DNA of 64,000 nucleotides, taken from contig NZ_QXCP01000006.1 in assembly GCF_003711805.1 (NCBI RefSeq), forward strand, positions 1 to 64,000. The letters are read 5' to 3'. Numbering within the stretch: position 1 is the stretch's first letter; every line of letters begins with the position of its first letter. The translations under genes were made by a program, and so were the position numbers. This stretch comes from Brachybacterium sp. EE-P12 (lineage in GTDB: Bacteria; Actinomycetota; Actinomycetes; Actinomycetales; Dermabacteraceae). Shown here one piece after another: positions 34,737 to 46,529 of the stretch. The notes beneath the pieces were generated by a model that saw nothing but the letters and a program-made list of their open reading frames with translations, did not search any database and had not been told where the DNA came from.

Positions 34737-35423
34737 ATGGAACTCGACTTCGGTCTCACCGATCTCTCCGGCACCTTCAGCGTCCTGGACGTCCTGCTCG
34801 CGCTCGGCCTCGCCCTGGTCTGCGCGCTCGTTGTCGCCTGGACGTACCGCGCCACCCACCGCAACATCAGCTACAGCCAGAGCTACGTGCAGACGCTGAT
34901 CATCCTCGGCATGCTGATCGCCCTGATCATGCTGGTGGTCGGCTCGAACATCGCCCGTGCCTTCGCTCTCGTCGGCGCCCTGTCGGTGGTGCGCTTCCGC
35001 AACGCGATCAAGGAGACCCGCGACGTCGGCTTCATCTTCCTGGTGATGGCGATCGGCATGGCCTGTGGCACGCGCTTCTACACCCTCGCGATCCTCGCCA
35101 CGCTCCTGATCTGCGCGGTGATCCTGGTGATGCACAAGCTGAACTGGTTCGCGATGAACGTCCAGCGCCAGGTCGTCAAGGTCCAGGTCCCGGCCGACGA
35201 CGGCGACCACGCCCCGCGCATCGCGGACGTCCTGATCCGCTTCACCGAGGAGTTCGAGCTGATCAGCACCGAGAGCGTGCGCGGCGGCGCGCTCATGGAG
35301 CACAGCTACACCGCCCGCCTCAAGCGCGGGGTGGAGCCCTCCGAGGTGATCGAGGCGCTGCGCGGCATCAATGCGGGGCAGAAGGCGACGGTCCTGACCG
35401 GCTACGACCAGACGGACATGTGA
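34737..35423 (+). CDS. DUF4956 membrane protein
   Basis: A 228-residue protein with three or four membrane helices (VLLALGLALVCALVVAWTY, ILGMLIALIMLVVGSNIARA, IFLVMAIGMACGTRFYTLAI, LATLLICAVILVMHKLN), the conserved FALVGALSVVRFRNAIKETRD motif between helices and a soluble C-terminal alpha/beta domain. The family regularly lies beside VTC and CotH genes. It may be the membrane partner of the VTC polymerase; its exact role is unknown. Confidence 0.88.
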   Translation: MELDFGLTDLSGTFSVLDVLLALGLALVCALVVAWTYRATHRNISYSQSYVQTLIILGMLIALIMLVVGSNIARAFALVGALSVVRFRNAIKETRDVGFIFLVMAIGMACGTRFYTLAILATLLICAVILVMHKLNWFAMNVQRQVVKVQVPADDGDHAPRIADVLIRFTEEFELISTESVRGGALMEHSYTARLKRGVEPSEVIEALRGINAGQKATVLTGYDQTDM

Positions 35424-35424
35424 G

Positions 35425-37095
35425 ATGACGGACCGAGAGACCGCTCCCGACCGCGAACCCGGCCCCGGCACGGCCCCCGGCGCCGATGCGGAGCCTTCGC
35501 ACCGGCCCCGTCGCTCGCTCCGCCATCGGCTGCCGGTGCGGCTGCGCCACCACTGGAAGCTGCTGGCGGTGTGCACCGCGGCCGGGGTCGCGCTCTCGCT
35601 GACCGCGGGCAGCGCCATGGTCCGCCCGTACATCACCTCCGAGCTGACGACGCAGAGCGTGATCACCCAGGACATCTCCGGGGAGGGCGACCTCTTCGAC
35701 GACGGCGTCCACACCATCGAGATCAGCTACGACGAGACCGAGTACGCCGAGGTGATCGACGACTACCAGGAGGACGGCGAGAAGAACTTCCTCAAGGCCG
35801 ACATCACGATCGACGGCGTCCTGATCGAGGACGTCGGCCTGCGCCTGAAGGGGAACTCCACCCTCTCCTCGCTCCGCTCCGACGACGAGGGAGGCGGCAT
35901 GGGCGAGGGGATGCCCGAGGGGACGGAGCTGCCCGAGGGCATGGAGGACCAAGGGGGGATGGGCGGCATGGGCATGACCCAGCTGTCCGAGGACTCCCCG
36001 GAGGAGCTGCCGTGGTTGATCAGCTTCGACGAGTACCAGGAGGGGCGCGCCTTCCAGGGCCGCACCGAGATCACGCTGCGCCCTGCGGCCAGCGGCTCGG
36101 ACACCGCGCTGAACGAGGAGCTCGCCCTCGAGCTCACCGCGCGCTCCGGCCAGACCACGCAGCAGTACACGTACACCACCCTGAGCGTGAACGGCGGGGA
36201 GGAGAGTGCGCGCCTGGTGGTCGACACCCCTGATACGCAGTGGGCGGACTCGCTCGGCGAGGGCGTCCTCTACAAGGCCCGGGCCGGCGGCTCGCTCGAG
36301 TACGTCGGCGAGGACCCCACCGACTACGAGGAGTCCTTCCACCAGATCAACGCCGAGGGCTCCTACGACCTGCAGCCGGTCATCGATCTGGTCCGCTTCC
36401 TGGACGAGGCCGACGACGAGGAGTTCGCCCGTGAGATCGATCAGTACGTGGACGTCGAGTCCTTCGCGACCTATCTGGCCACGCAGGCGCTGCTGTCGAA
36501 CTCCGATGGGATGAGCGGTCCGGGGAACAACTACTACCTCTGGTACGACACATCCGCCGAGCAGTTCACCGTCCTGTCCTGGGACCTGAACCTGTCGTTC
36601 TCCGCGATGGGCGGGGGCGGCGGCCCAGGGAGAGGCGGGACGCCGACCGACGGCGAGGCACCCGCCCAGGGTGAGGCGCCTGCCGAGGGTGAGGCACCCG
36701 CCCAGGGCGAGGCGCCGCCGTCGGACGGCGGGATGCCGGACGGTCAGGGCATGCCGCAGGGGCCGGGCGGCGAGGGCATGCCCGAGATGCCCGAGGACGG
36801 CGAGATGCCGGAGGGCATGGGCGGGCTCTCCGTCGGCGGCAGCGGCGTGCTGGAGGAGCGGCTGCGGGAGGACGAGGACTTCGTCGCCCTGTACGAGCAG
36901 TCCTATGCGGACCTCTACGAGCAGCTCGTCGCCTCCGGGGACGCGCTGTCGATCCTCGAGGAGCTCACCGCCCGCGCCGAGTCCGTCGGCGACCAGGGCG
37001 CCTCCGAGTTGTCCACGAGCCTCGCCGCGCAGCTCGAGGAGCTGACCGCCGAGGCCCCGGAGGAGTCGACCACGATGCCCGGCCGACCGGGCTGA
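35425..37095 (+). CDS. CotH-kinase family protein with Met/Gly/Glu-rich inserts
   Basis: A 556-residue exported or membrane-anchored protein: a membrane helix near 47-65 (LLAVCTAAGVALSLTAG) and a CotH-like kinase domain with GLRLKGNSTLSS, WLISFDEYQEGRAFQGRTEI, YIxV-type VLYKARAGGSLEYVG, EEFAREIDQYVDVESFATYL and NNYYLWYDT...FTVLSWDLNLSF (metal-binding Asp). Two low-complexity inserts are rich in Gly, Met and Glu (GMGEGMPEGTELPEGMEDQG; GEAPAQGEAPAEGEAPAQGE). The start codon overlaps nothing but follows DUF4956 by one base, so it is coupled. The stop lies inside a 31-bp tandem repeat. Confidence 0.88.
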   Translation: MTDRETAPDREPGPGTAPGADAEPSHRPRRSLRHRLPVRLRHHWKLLAVCTAAGVALSLTAGSAMVRPYITSELTTQSVITQDISGEGDLFDDGVHTIEISYDETEYAEVIDDYQEDGEKNFLKADITIDGVLIEDVGLRLKGNSTLSSLRSDDEGGGMGEGMPEGTELPEGMEDQGGMGGMGMTQLSEDSPEELPWLISFDEYQEGRAFQGRTEITLRPAASGSDTALNEELALELTARSGQTTQQYTYTTLSVNGGEESARLVVDTPDTQWADSLGEGVLYKARAGGSLEYVGEDPTDYEESFHQINAEGSYDLQPVIDLVRFLDEADDEEFAREIDQYVDVESFATYLATQALLSNSDGMSGPGNNYYLWYDTSAEQFTVLSWDLNLSFSAMGGGGGPGRGGTPTDGEAPAQGEAPAEGEAPAQGEAPPSDGGMPDGQGMPQGPGGEGMPEMPEDGEMPEGMGGLSVGGSGVLEERLREDEDFVALYEQSYADLYEQLVASGDALSILEELTARAESVGDQGASELSTSLAAQLEELTAEAPEESTTMPGRPG

Positions 37096-37171
37096 GCCGA
37101 TCGGGATGCCCGACCGGTCGGGCTGAGCCGATCGGGATGCCCGACCGGTCGGGCTGAGCCGATCGGGATGC
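37089..37171. repeat. 31-bp tandem repeat (2.7 copies) spanning the CotH stop codon
   Basis: Units start at 37089, 37120 and 37151 (the last partial) and begin GGGCTGAGCCGATCGGGATG. Each full unit contains the palindrome CCCGACCGGTCGGG or its variant plus GCCGATCGG, so each can form a hairpin. The first unit includes the last codons and TGA of the CotH gene. Confidence 0.9.
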
Positions 37172-37249
37172 GCCGGCGGCCTCCGCCCGGTGCCGCCGCA
37201 GCCCTGATGCACCGTCGAGGGGCTCCGGCGGCGGGAGGGATTGCATGCG

Positions 37250-37306
37250 GTGGCGCTCAGCCAGCATCCATCCCCGCATATGGCGGTGGATGCTGGCTCA
37301 GCGCCA
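37250..37306. repeat. Long inverted repeat covering the 3' end of the truncated binding-protein gene
   Basis: Arms 37250-37272 and 37284-37306 (23 bases each) pair with one mismatch and one G-U. Cores are AGCCAGCATCCATC and GGTGGATGCTGGCT. The stop codon of the minus-strand gene (37298-37300) is inside the arm, so the hairpin forms at the end of that mRNA and probably terminates transcription. Confidence 0.85.
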
Positions 37307-37702
37307 CTCGTCGCACGTGCCCGGGGCGCAGCCCTGCCCGATGATCGCGTCGGGGCGCAGCTCGGCGAGCTTCTCGACGTCGATCTCGCCGTCCTGCCCG
37401 ATCCGCTCGATGCCGCTGATGTCGATGTCGCCCATGACGAAGAGGTTCTCGCAGTCGAAGCCGAAGAGCGCATCGGGCTCCACCCCGTACTCGTGCAGAG
37501 AGCTGTAGGCGCAGCAGTCCAAGACCAGGGTGTCGGGCTGCTCGTCGAAGGCGATCTCGAGGTCGTCGAGGGTGAGATGGGTGAATGTCACCGCGTCGGC
37601 GGAGTCCTCCTCGGGGGCGGCGTCGGCGCCGCCGGAGGAGCAGGCGGTGAGGGCGAGGGCGGCGGAGGCCAGCAGGGCAGGCAGGAGGGTGCGAGTCTTC
37701 AC
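37298..37702 (-). CDS. Truncated siderophore-type substrate-binding lipoprotein
   Basis: About 134 residues. The N-terminus is a lipoprotein signal (TRTLLPALLASAALALTAC). The rest matches only the first lobe of a class III (FecB/FhuD-like) binding protein: DTLVLDCCAYSSLHEYGVEP, then IERIGQDGEIDVEKLAELRP-DAIIGQG, where the family normally continues for about 150 more residues. Here CAPGTCDEWR and a stop end it. The GTG at 37702 starts the signal peptide and leaves the iron-box-like site upstream. An ATG at 37783 lies past the box and is less likely. It is a gene remnant or a one-lobe binder. Confidence 0.6.
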   Translation of the reverse strand: MKTRTLLPALLASAALALTACSSGGADAAPEEDSADAVTFTHLTLDDLEIAFDEQPDTLVLDCCAYSSLHEYGVEPDALFGFDCENLFVMGDIDISGIERIGQDGEIDVEKLAELRPDAIIGQGCAPGTCDEWR

Positions 37703-37759
37703 GGAGGGGATCGTTTCGTCCCTCCGGGTGGGACGCGATGAAGGTTGGCAGTAGCCCAG

Positions 37760-37778
37760 CAAGGCGAGGCAAGCCTTG
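37760..37778 (-). promoter_or_regulatory. Candidate DtxR/IdeR iron box
   Basis: CAAGGCGAGGCAAGCCTTG, 58 bp upstream of the GTG of the binding-lipoprotein gene, is a partial match to the 19-bp DtxR/IdeR consensus (AGG...G.CT..CCT at aligned positions) and has arms CAAGGC/GCCTTG. It fits iron-repressed expression. Inference by pattern. Confidence 0.5.
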
Positions 37779-37808
37779 TCCAATGCGGTCGGCGGCGCGG
37801 CACCGGAG

Positions 37809-37881
<73 letters not shown>

Positions 37882-37940
37882 TGACGGCGCACGAGTCTAC
37901 CGAGGCCTCGGGCCGCTCCGCGCCATGGAGTGCGCGGAGC

Positions 37941-38848
37941 TCACCGCCTGCGTCCCCGCGCCGTCGGCGCCGAGGGTGGGCAACCGGGCCCCGCCTGGCA
38001 CCGGGGGCAGAACCACAGCACCCGCGACTCCGTCCCCTCCAGGCGCGGCTCGGCGAGCTCGCCCCGCTGGATCCGCGAGCGGCAGCGGCGGCACTGCTTC
38101 CCGCCGCGGCCGTACACCCACAGGTCCCCGTCCCGTCCCAGCATCCCGCCGGTGGTCACCCGCACCTCCCGGTCCCGGTTCAGCACCAGCAGGCGATGGG
38201 CGAGGTCGACGAACTCCGCGGGATCGCCCGCCTCGGCGACGGGCGCGGCGGGGTGGACGCGGCGCAGGAAGCACAGCTCGCTGCGATAGATGTTCCCGAT
38301 CCCTGACAGGACGTGCTGGTCGAGCATGGCAAGTCCGATCGGCCGCTGCGGCTCGGCGGCGAGGTTGGCGATCGCCGTGTCACGCAGCGCGGGGTCCTCG
38401 TCCCATGCGGGGTCCAGGAGATCGGGGCCGAGATGCCCCACCAGCTCGTCCTCGTCGGCCGTGCGCAGCAGCCGCACCTGCTTGACGTCGTAGGCGACCG
38501 CGCGGGCCTGCCGACCGTCCTCGTGCCGGGCGGTCAGGTCCACGCGGATCGTGTCCGCGAGCCGCGGGCCGGAGCTCGTGTCGCTCGAGCGCAGCGCCCT
38601 GCCGTCCACGTGCCAGATCCCGTCCATCATGAGATGGCTGTGCAGGGTGAGCGGCGGCGGGCCGGCGACCGGCGGGACGAGACGCATCAGCAGATGCTTG
38701 CCGCGGGGCCGCACCTCGGCGACGCGCCAGCCGACCAGGTCCGCGGTCGCCTCGCGCGGCACCCGCAGCTCGCAGGTGGTGAGCACGGTGCCGGCGAGCG
38801 CCTCGTCGAGGATCCGGCACTGCCGGGCGACGGTGTCCCCCTCGGGCA

Positions 38849-38849
<1 letters not shown>
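37941..38849 (-). CDS. nei: Fpg/Nei-family DNA glycosylase/AP lyase
   Basis: A 302-residue base-excision enzyme: MPEGDTVARQC gives the catalytic Pro-2 and Glu-3, the Lys in RGKHLLMRL, H2TH segment LDQHVLSGIGNIYRSELCFL, and a four-cysteine zinc finger (CRRCRSRIQRGELAEP...VLWFCPRC). It removes oxidised pyrimidines and nicks the abasic site. Most like actinobacterial Nei2-type. The start overlaps the stop of lhr (ATGA), so repair helicase and glycosylase are co-expressed. Confidence 0.93.
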
Positions 38850-43534
<4,685 letters not shown>

Positions 43535-43677
43535 CCCCCCATTGTGGACCGCGGGGCCGACGCCCGACCGCTCACGGGCCTCACCCTGTCAGGACGTGGG
43601 CCATCGTGGCAGGATGGAGAGCACGGCGGGATCCGCACCGGCTGATCCCGCGGACAACTGACGAAGGGATGATCCAC

Positions 43678-44307
43678 ATGGCGGAGTACACGCTTCCTGA
43701 TCTCGACTACGACTACGGTGCGCTGGCCCCGTCGATCTCCGGCAAGATCATGGAGCTGCATCACTCCAAGCACCACGCGACGTATGTGAAGGGTGCGAAC
43801 ACGGCGCTGGAGAAGCTGGCGGCGGCGCGTGAGGCCGGTGACTTCGGGACGGTGAACCAGTTCTCGAAGGATCTGGCGTTCAACCTGGGCGGTCACACGA
43901 ACCACTCGATCTTCTGGAAGAACCTCTCGCCGGAGGGTGGGGACAAGCCCACCGGTGAGCTCGCTGCGGCGATCGATGAGTTCTTCGGGTCGTTCGATCA
44001 GTTCCGGGCGCACTTCACGGCGGCCGCGCTGGGGATCCAGGGCTCGGGCTGGGCGGTGCTGGCGTACGAGCCGATCGGGGGGAACCTGGTGATCGAGCAG
44101 TTCTACGATCAGCAGAACGGTGTGCCGGTGGCGACGATCCCGCTGTTCCAGCTGGACATGTGGGAGCACGCGTTCTACCTGGACTACCAGAACGTGAAGG
44201 CGGATTACGTCAAGGCGATCTGGGACATCGTGAACTGGGCGGATGTGCAGGCGCGCTTCGAGGCCGCGCGCTCGTCCGCGACCGGTCTGGTCGTCCCGCA
44301 GGCCTGA
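43678..44307 (+). CDS. sodA: Superoxide dismutase (Mn/Fe)
   Basis: A 209-residue Fe/Mn-family SOD: metal ligands are in [15 protein letters not shown] (His), [17 protein letters not shown] (His) and [18 protein letters not shown] (Asp and His). The substrate-channel Tyr is retained. The ATG at 43678 has GAAGGGA eight bases upstream; an ATG at 43669 is less likely. Codon use visibly differs from neighbours, favouring gcg/gtg/ctg, as expected for a highly expressed or acquired gene. It detoxifies superoxide in the cytosol. Confidence 0.96.
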   Translation: MAEYTLPDLDYDYGALAPSISGKIMELHHSKHHATYVKGANTALEKLAAAREAGDFGTVNQFSKDLAFNLGGHTNHSIFWKNLSPEGGDKPTGELAAAIDEFFGSFDQFRAHFTAAALGIQGSGWAVLAYEPIGGNLVIEQFYDQQNGVPVATIPLFQLDMWEHAFYLDYQNVKADYVKAIWDIVNWADVQARFEAARSSATGLVVPQA

Positions 44308-44311
44308 TCGC

Positions 44312-44325
44312 CGGGCTTCGGCCCG
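44312..44325 (+). terminator. UUCG-tetraloop hairpin after sodA
   Basis: CGGGC-TTCG-GCCCG, five bases after the sodA stop: a compact, very stable terminator hairpin. Confidence 0.7.
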
Positions 44326-44337
44326 CTGATCCGCCGG

Positions 44338-44380
44338 CTCCGGCCCGTGTTCCCTGAGACAAAGGGGGCGCGGGCCGGAG
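44338..44380. terminator. Second hairpin downstream of sodA
   Basis: Arms CTCCGGCCCG (44338-44347) and CGGGCCGGAG (44371-44380) enclose a 23-base loop. Probably assists termination. Confidence 0.5.
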
Positions 44381-44384
44381 TCAT

Positions 44385-44515
44385 GTCCGGGTCGGTGTCA
44401 TGCGTGGGGCGGTGTCGTGGACGGGCCGGCGTCATGCGCGGGGCGGTGTCCTGCGGGGATCGGTGTCGTCGGGCCCGCGCCGGCTCCCGCGAGGGTCGGT
44501 GTCGTGGACGGGCCT
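44385..44515. repeat. Degenerate tandem repeats (GGTCGGTGTCATG/GTCGTGGACGGG)
   Basis: The spacer between sodA and the GNAT remnant contains several imperfect copies of an approximately 22-base unit with cores GGTCGGTGTC, GGGCGGTGTC and GTCGTGGACGGGCC, with spacing that varies. It is not a CRISPR array: the units are short, imperfect and adjacent. Small frames inside it (such as repeats of CGRCRGRAG) are unlikely to be coding. Confidence 0.6.
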
Positions 44516-44566
44516 ATGGCGACATGAGCTGGCTATATAGCCACCTCATGTCGCCATAGGCCCGTC
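44507..44566. repeat. Near-perfect 60-bp palindrome
   Basis: 30-base arms pair throughout except one position (C at 44529 opposite C at 44544). The outer core is GACGGGCCTATGGCGACATG and the centre GGCTATATAGCC leaves no loop. It can extrude as a cruciform or make a long RNA hairpin. It shares TATGGCGA with the repeat at 57,140. Confidence 0.95.
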
Positions 44567-44688
44567 GGCGCATCCGTCCTCCGAGTCACGCCGCACCGTC
44601 GTGTTCTGCTCCGGCTCCGCGGCGCATCCTGCTCAGCCTCCCGCGGGGAGCACGTGCGCCCCGCGCGAGCTCCTGGGAGGATGAGCCG

Positions 44689-45051
44689 ATGCCGTCCCGA
44701 GGAGACCCCACCGCTCCCGACGCCGGCATCCGGCCGTCCGACACCTCCGCCCTGAGTATCCGGTCGTCCGTCGGCGCCGGCGACCATCCGGCGCTCGCAG
44801 CGATATGGCGGCGCGCGGTGGACGCGACGCATGACTTCCTCACGCAGGCGGATCGGGACGAGATCGAAGCCAAGCAGCAGACCGGCTGCTTCCCGGCCGT
44901 CGAGCTCTCGGTCGCAGAGCGCGAGGGCCGACCGGTCGGCTTCTCGGGCGTGCTCGACGGGACGCTGGAGATGTTGTTCGTCGAACCGACGCAGCGGGGC
45001 AGCGGCATCGGCACGGCGCTCCTCGCCCATGCGGTCGACGCGCCGTCCTGA
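44689..45051 (+). pseudogene. 3'-truncated GNAT acetyltransferase
   Basis: 120 codons with the GNAT N-terminal half: HPALAAIWRRAVDATHDFLT, PAVELSVAEREGRPVGFSGV, LEMLFVEPTQRGSGIGTALL (motif A, the acetyl-CoA pyrophosphate loop RGSGIG). The expected C-terminal half (usually VNEQN...FY..GF) is missing; the frame stops at TCCTGA and neither of the other frames continues it. GGGAGG precedes the ATG. It most likely cannot acetylate. Confidence 0.65.
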
Positions 45052-45258
45052 CGCGCGCCCGCCCTGTACACCGCTGCTCCGGCCCCGCCGCTGCGAACCC
45101 CGGCGCTCCGGGCCGATGCGCGACCTCTCCTCCACAGACCACCGCTGTCCACAGTTCCGAAGGGCCCCTGGAGCCCGCCGCTCCGCGCGGCGACGCTGGG
45201 GGCACTCGGCAGGGTGCCGAGGCCGGGGGCGTCCCCGGCAGCCAGGAAGGACACCGCC

Positions 45259-45753
45259 ATGAGGGATATCCAGACCACGCTGATGGGGAACGTCACCGCA
45301 GATCCCAGCGAGCACAAGCAGGGGGACGGGACCACGACCGTGAAGCTGCGGATCGCGGTCACGGGGCGCTACTACAACACCGCCGTGCAGGACTTCACCG
45401 ATCGCAAGACCGAGTTCATCACGATCTTCGCCCGCCGGGCGCTGGGCCAGAACGTCATGCGTTCGGTGCGCCGGGGGCAGCCGCTGGTGGTCACCGGTCG
45501 GCTGAGCACCTCGGAGTGGCAGGGGGAGGACGGCGCCGCCCGCTACTCCCTGAACCTGCAGGCCGAGGCCATCGGCCACGACCTCACCTACGGCACGTCC
45601 GTGTTCACCAAGCCGCTGCGGGCGCAGGACGTCCCGAACGTGGACCGGGACTCGGGGGAGATCCTCGCGAGCGCCGGCTCCGCGGATCCGGAGGACGCGC
45701 TCACCGACACGGACGAGGAGGAGGACGAGGACTCGCTCGCTCCGGCGTTCTGA
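45259..45753 (+). CDS. ssb: Single-stranded DNA-binding protein
   Basis: A 164-residue OB-fold SSB: MGNVTADPSEHKQGDGTTTV, FITIFARRALGQNVMRSVRR and GQPLVVTGRLSTSEWQGEDG. The C-terminus is acidic (EEEDEDSLAPAF) but does not end in the canonical DDDIPF tip, which is unusual for a housekeeping SSB. The ATG at 45259 follows AGGAAGG. It may be a second, special-purpose SSB. Confidence 0.9.
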   Translation: MRDIQTTLMGNVTADPSEHKQGDGTTTVKLRIAVTGRYYNTAVQDFTDRKTEFITIFARRALGQNVMRSVRRGQPLVVTGRLSTSEWQGEDGAARYSLNLQAEAIGHDLTYGTSVFTKPLRAQDVPNVDRDSGEILASAGSADPEDALTDTDEEEDEDSLAPAF

Positions 45754-45819
45754 GCAGCCGCCCGCGCGGCGACTCACCGAGCAGTCGCCCCGCGAACGCG
45801 GCGGGGGAGCGGACGCGGG

Positions 45820-46377
45820 TCAGGCTCCTTGGTGCAGGGTCTGCAGCAGCGCCTCGGAGATCTCCGGCAGCAGCGCGGCGCCGAGGACGTAGCCGTCCTC
45901 GTCGCCGCGGTGCACGGCCGACCAGGTCGTGCCATCCGTGAGCGCGGCGACCACCACGCGCAGCTGCCGCCCGGTCGGCAGTCCCGCCGATCCGGCAGGA
46001 GCCCCGCTCTCGCGCACGGACCAGGCCGAGGGGGCGAGTTCGCAGGCGATCGCTCCGCCTGCGGCGAGATCCGGCCACTGCACCGACTCGAGCGCCGCGA
46101 GCGGATCCGAGGCGGAGGGCGCCGCTGCGGGAGACTCACCCTCGTCGAGGTCGATCGGCGTGAGGTGGAGGTCGTCGTGGGCGTTCGCCCCCTCGCCCTC
46201 GGCGCCCAGCAGCGCCGCGAGCGCCGGCGAGGCCGCGACCAGCTCGGTGCTGCGGGCCAGCGCGAACAGACGCGGCGCCGGCAACGGTCCCTCCTCGACG
46301 TGCCGGGCGACCTCGAGCACGGCGGCGGCCAGAGCGGCGGTCGGGGCGTCCAGCGGGTCCTGGGCAGGAGTCGTCAT
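45820..46377 (-). CDS. PPA1309-family protein
   Basis: A 185-residue soluble actinobacterial protein: ALAAAVLEVARHVEEGPLPA, LFALARSTELVAASPALAAL, VQWPDLAAGGAIACELAPSA and VVVAALTDGTTWSAVHRGDE are its conserved blocks. The family is found next to UPF0182 genes in many actinobacteria, and here it is divergent from one. Its function is unknown. An upstream extension from the ATG at 46377 would lie in the UPF0182 promoter region. Confidence 0.85.
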   Translation of the reverse strand: MTTPAQDPLDAPTAALAAAVLEVARHVEEGPLPAPRLFALARSTELVAASPALAALLGAEGEGANAHDDLHLTPIDLDEGESPAAAPSASDPLAALESVQWPDLAAGGAIACELAPSAWSVRESGAPAGSAGLPTGRQLRVVVAALTDGTTWSAVHRGDEDGYVLGAALLPEISEALLQTLHQGA

Positions 46378-46529
46378 CGGATCGAGAGGTCCCTTACAGG
46401 TTCGGCCTGACAGAATGGGGTGACCGCCGTGCACGACGGCGGCATCACACTGTACCTGGAGCAGGGTCGGGCCCCACGGCGTCGCGGGGGCCGGCGTGCG
46501 CTCCCACTTCGAGGCACCAGAGGTTATCT

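Noticed and set aside
37784..37806. ATG at 37,783 as start of the truncated binding protein
   Set aside because: That start would place the iron-box-like palindrome inside the coding region and add a non-signal sequence before the lipoprotein signal.
44385..44515. Repeats resembling a CRISPR array
   Set aside because: Units are short, imperfect and adjacent with no regular spacers, and no cas genes are present.
44205..44559. Small frames over the repeats and palindrome (Arg/Thr/Asp-Pro-rich)
   Set aside because: They only translate the tandem repeats and palindrome, with no ribosome-binding site.
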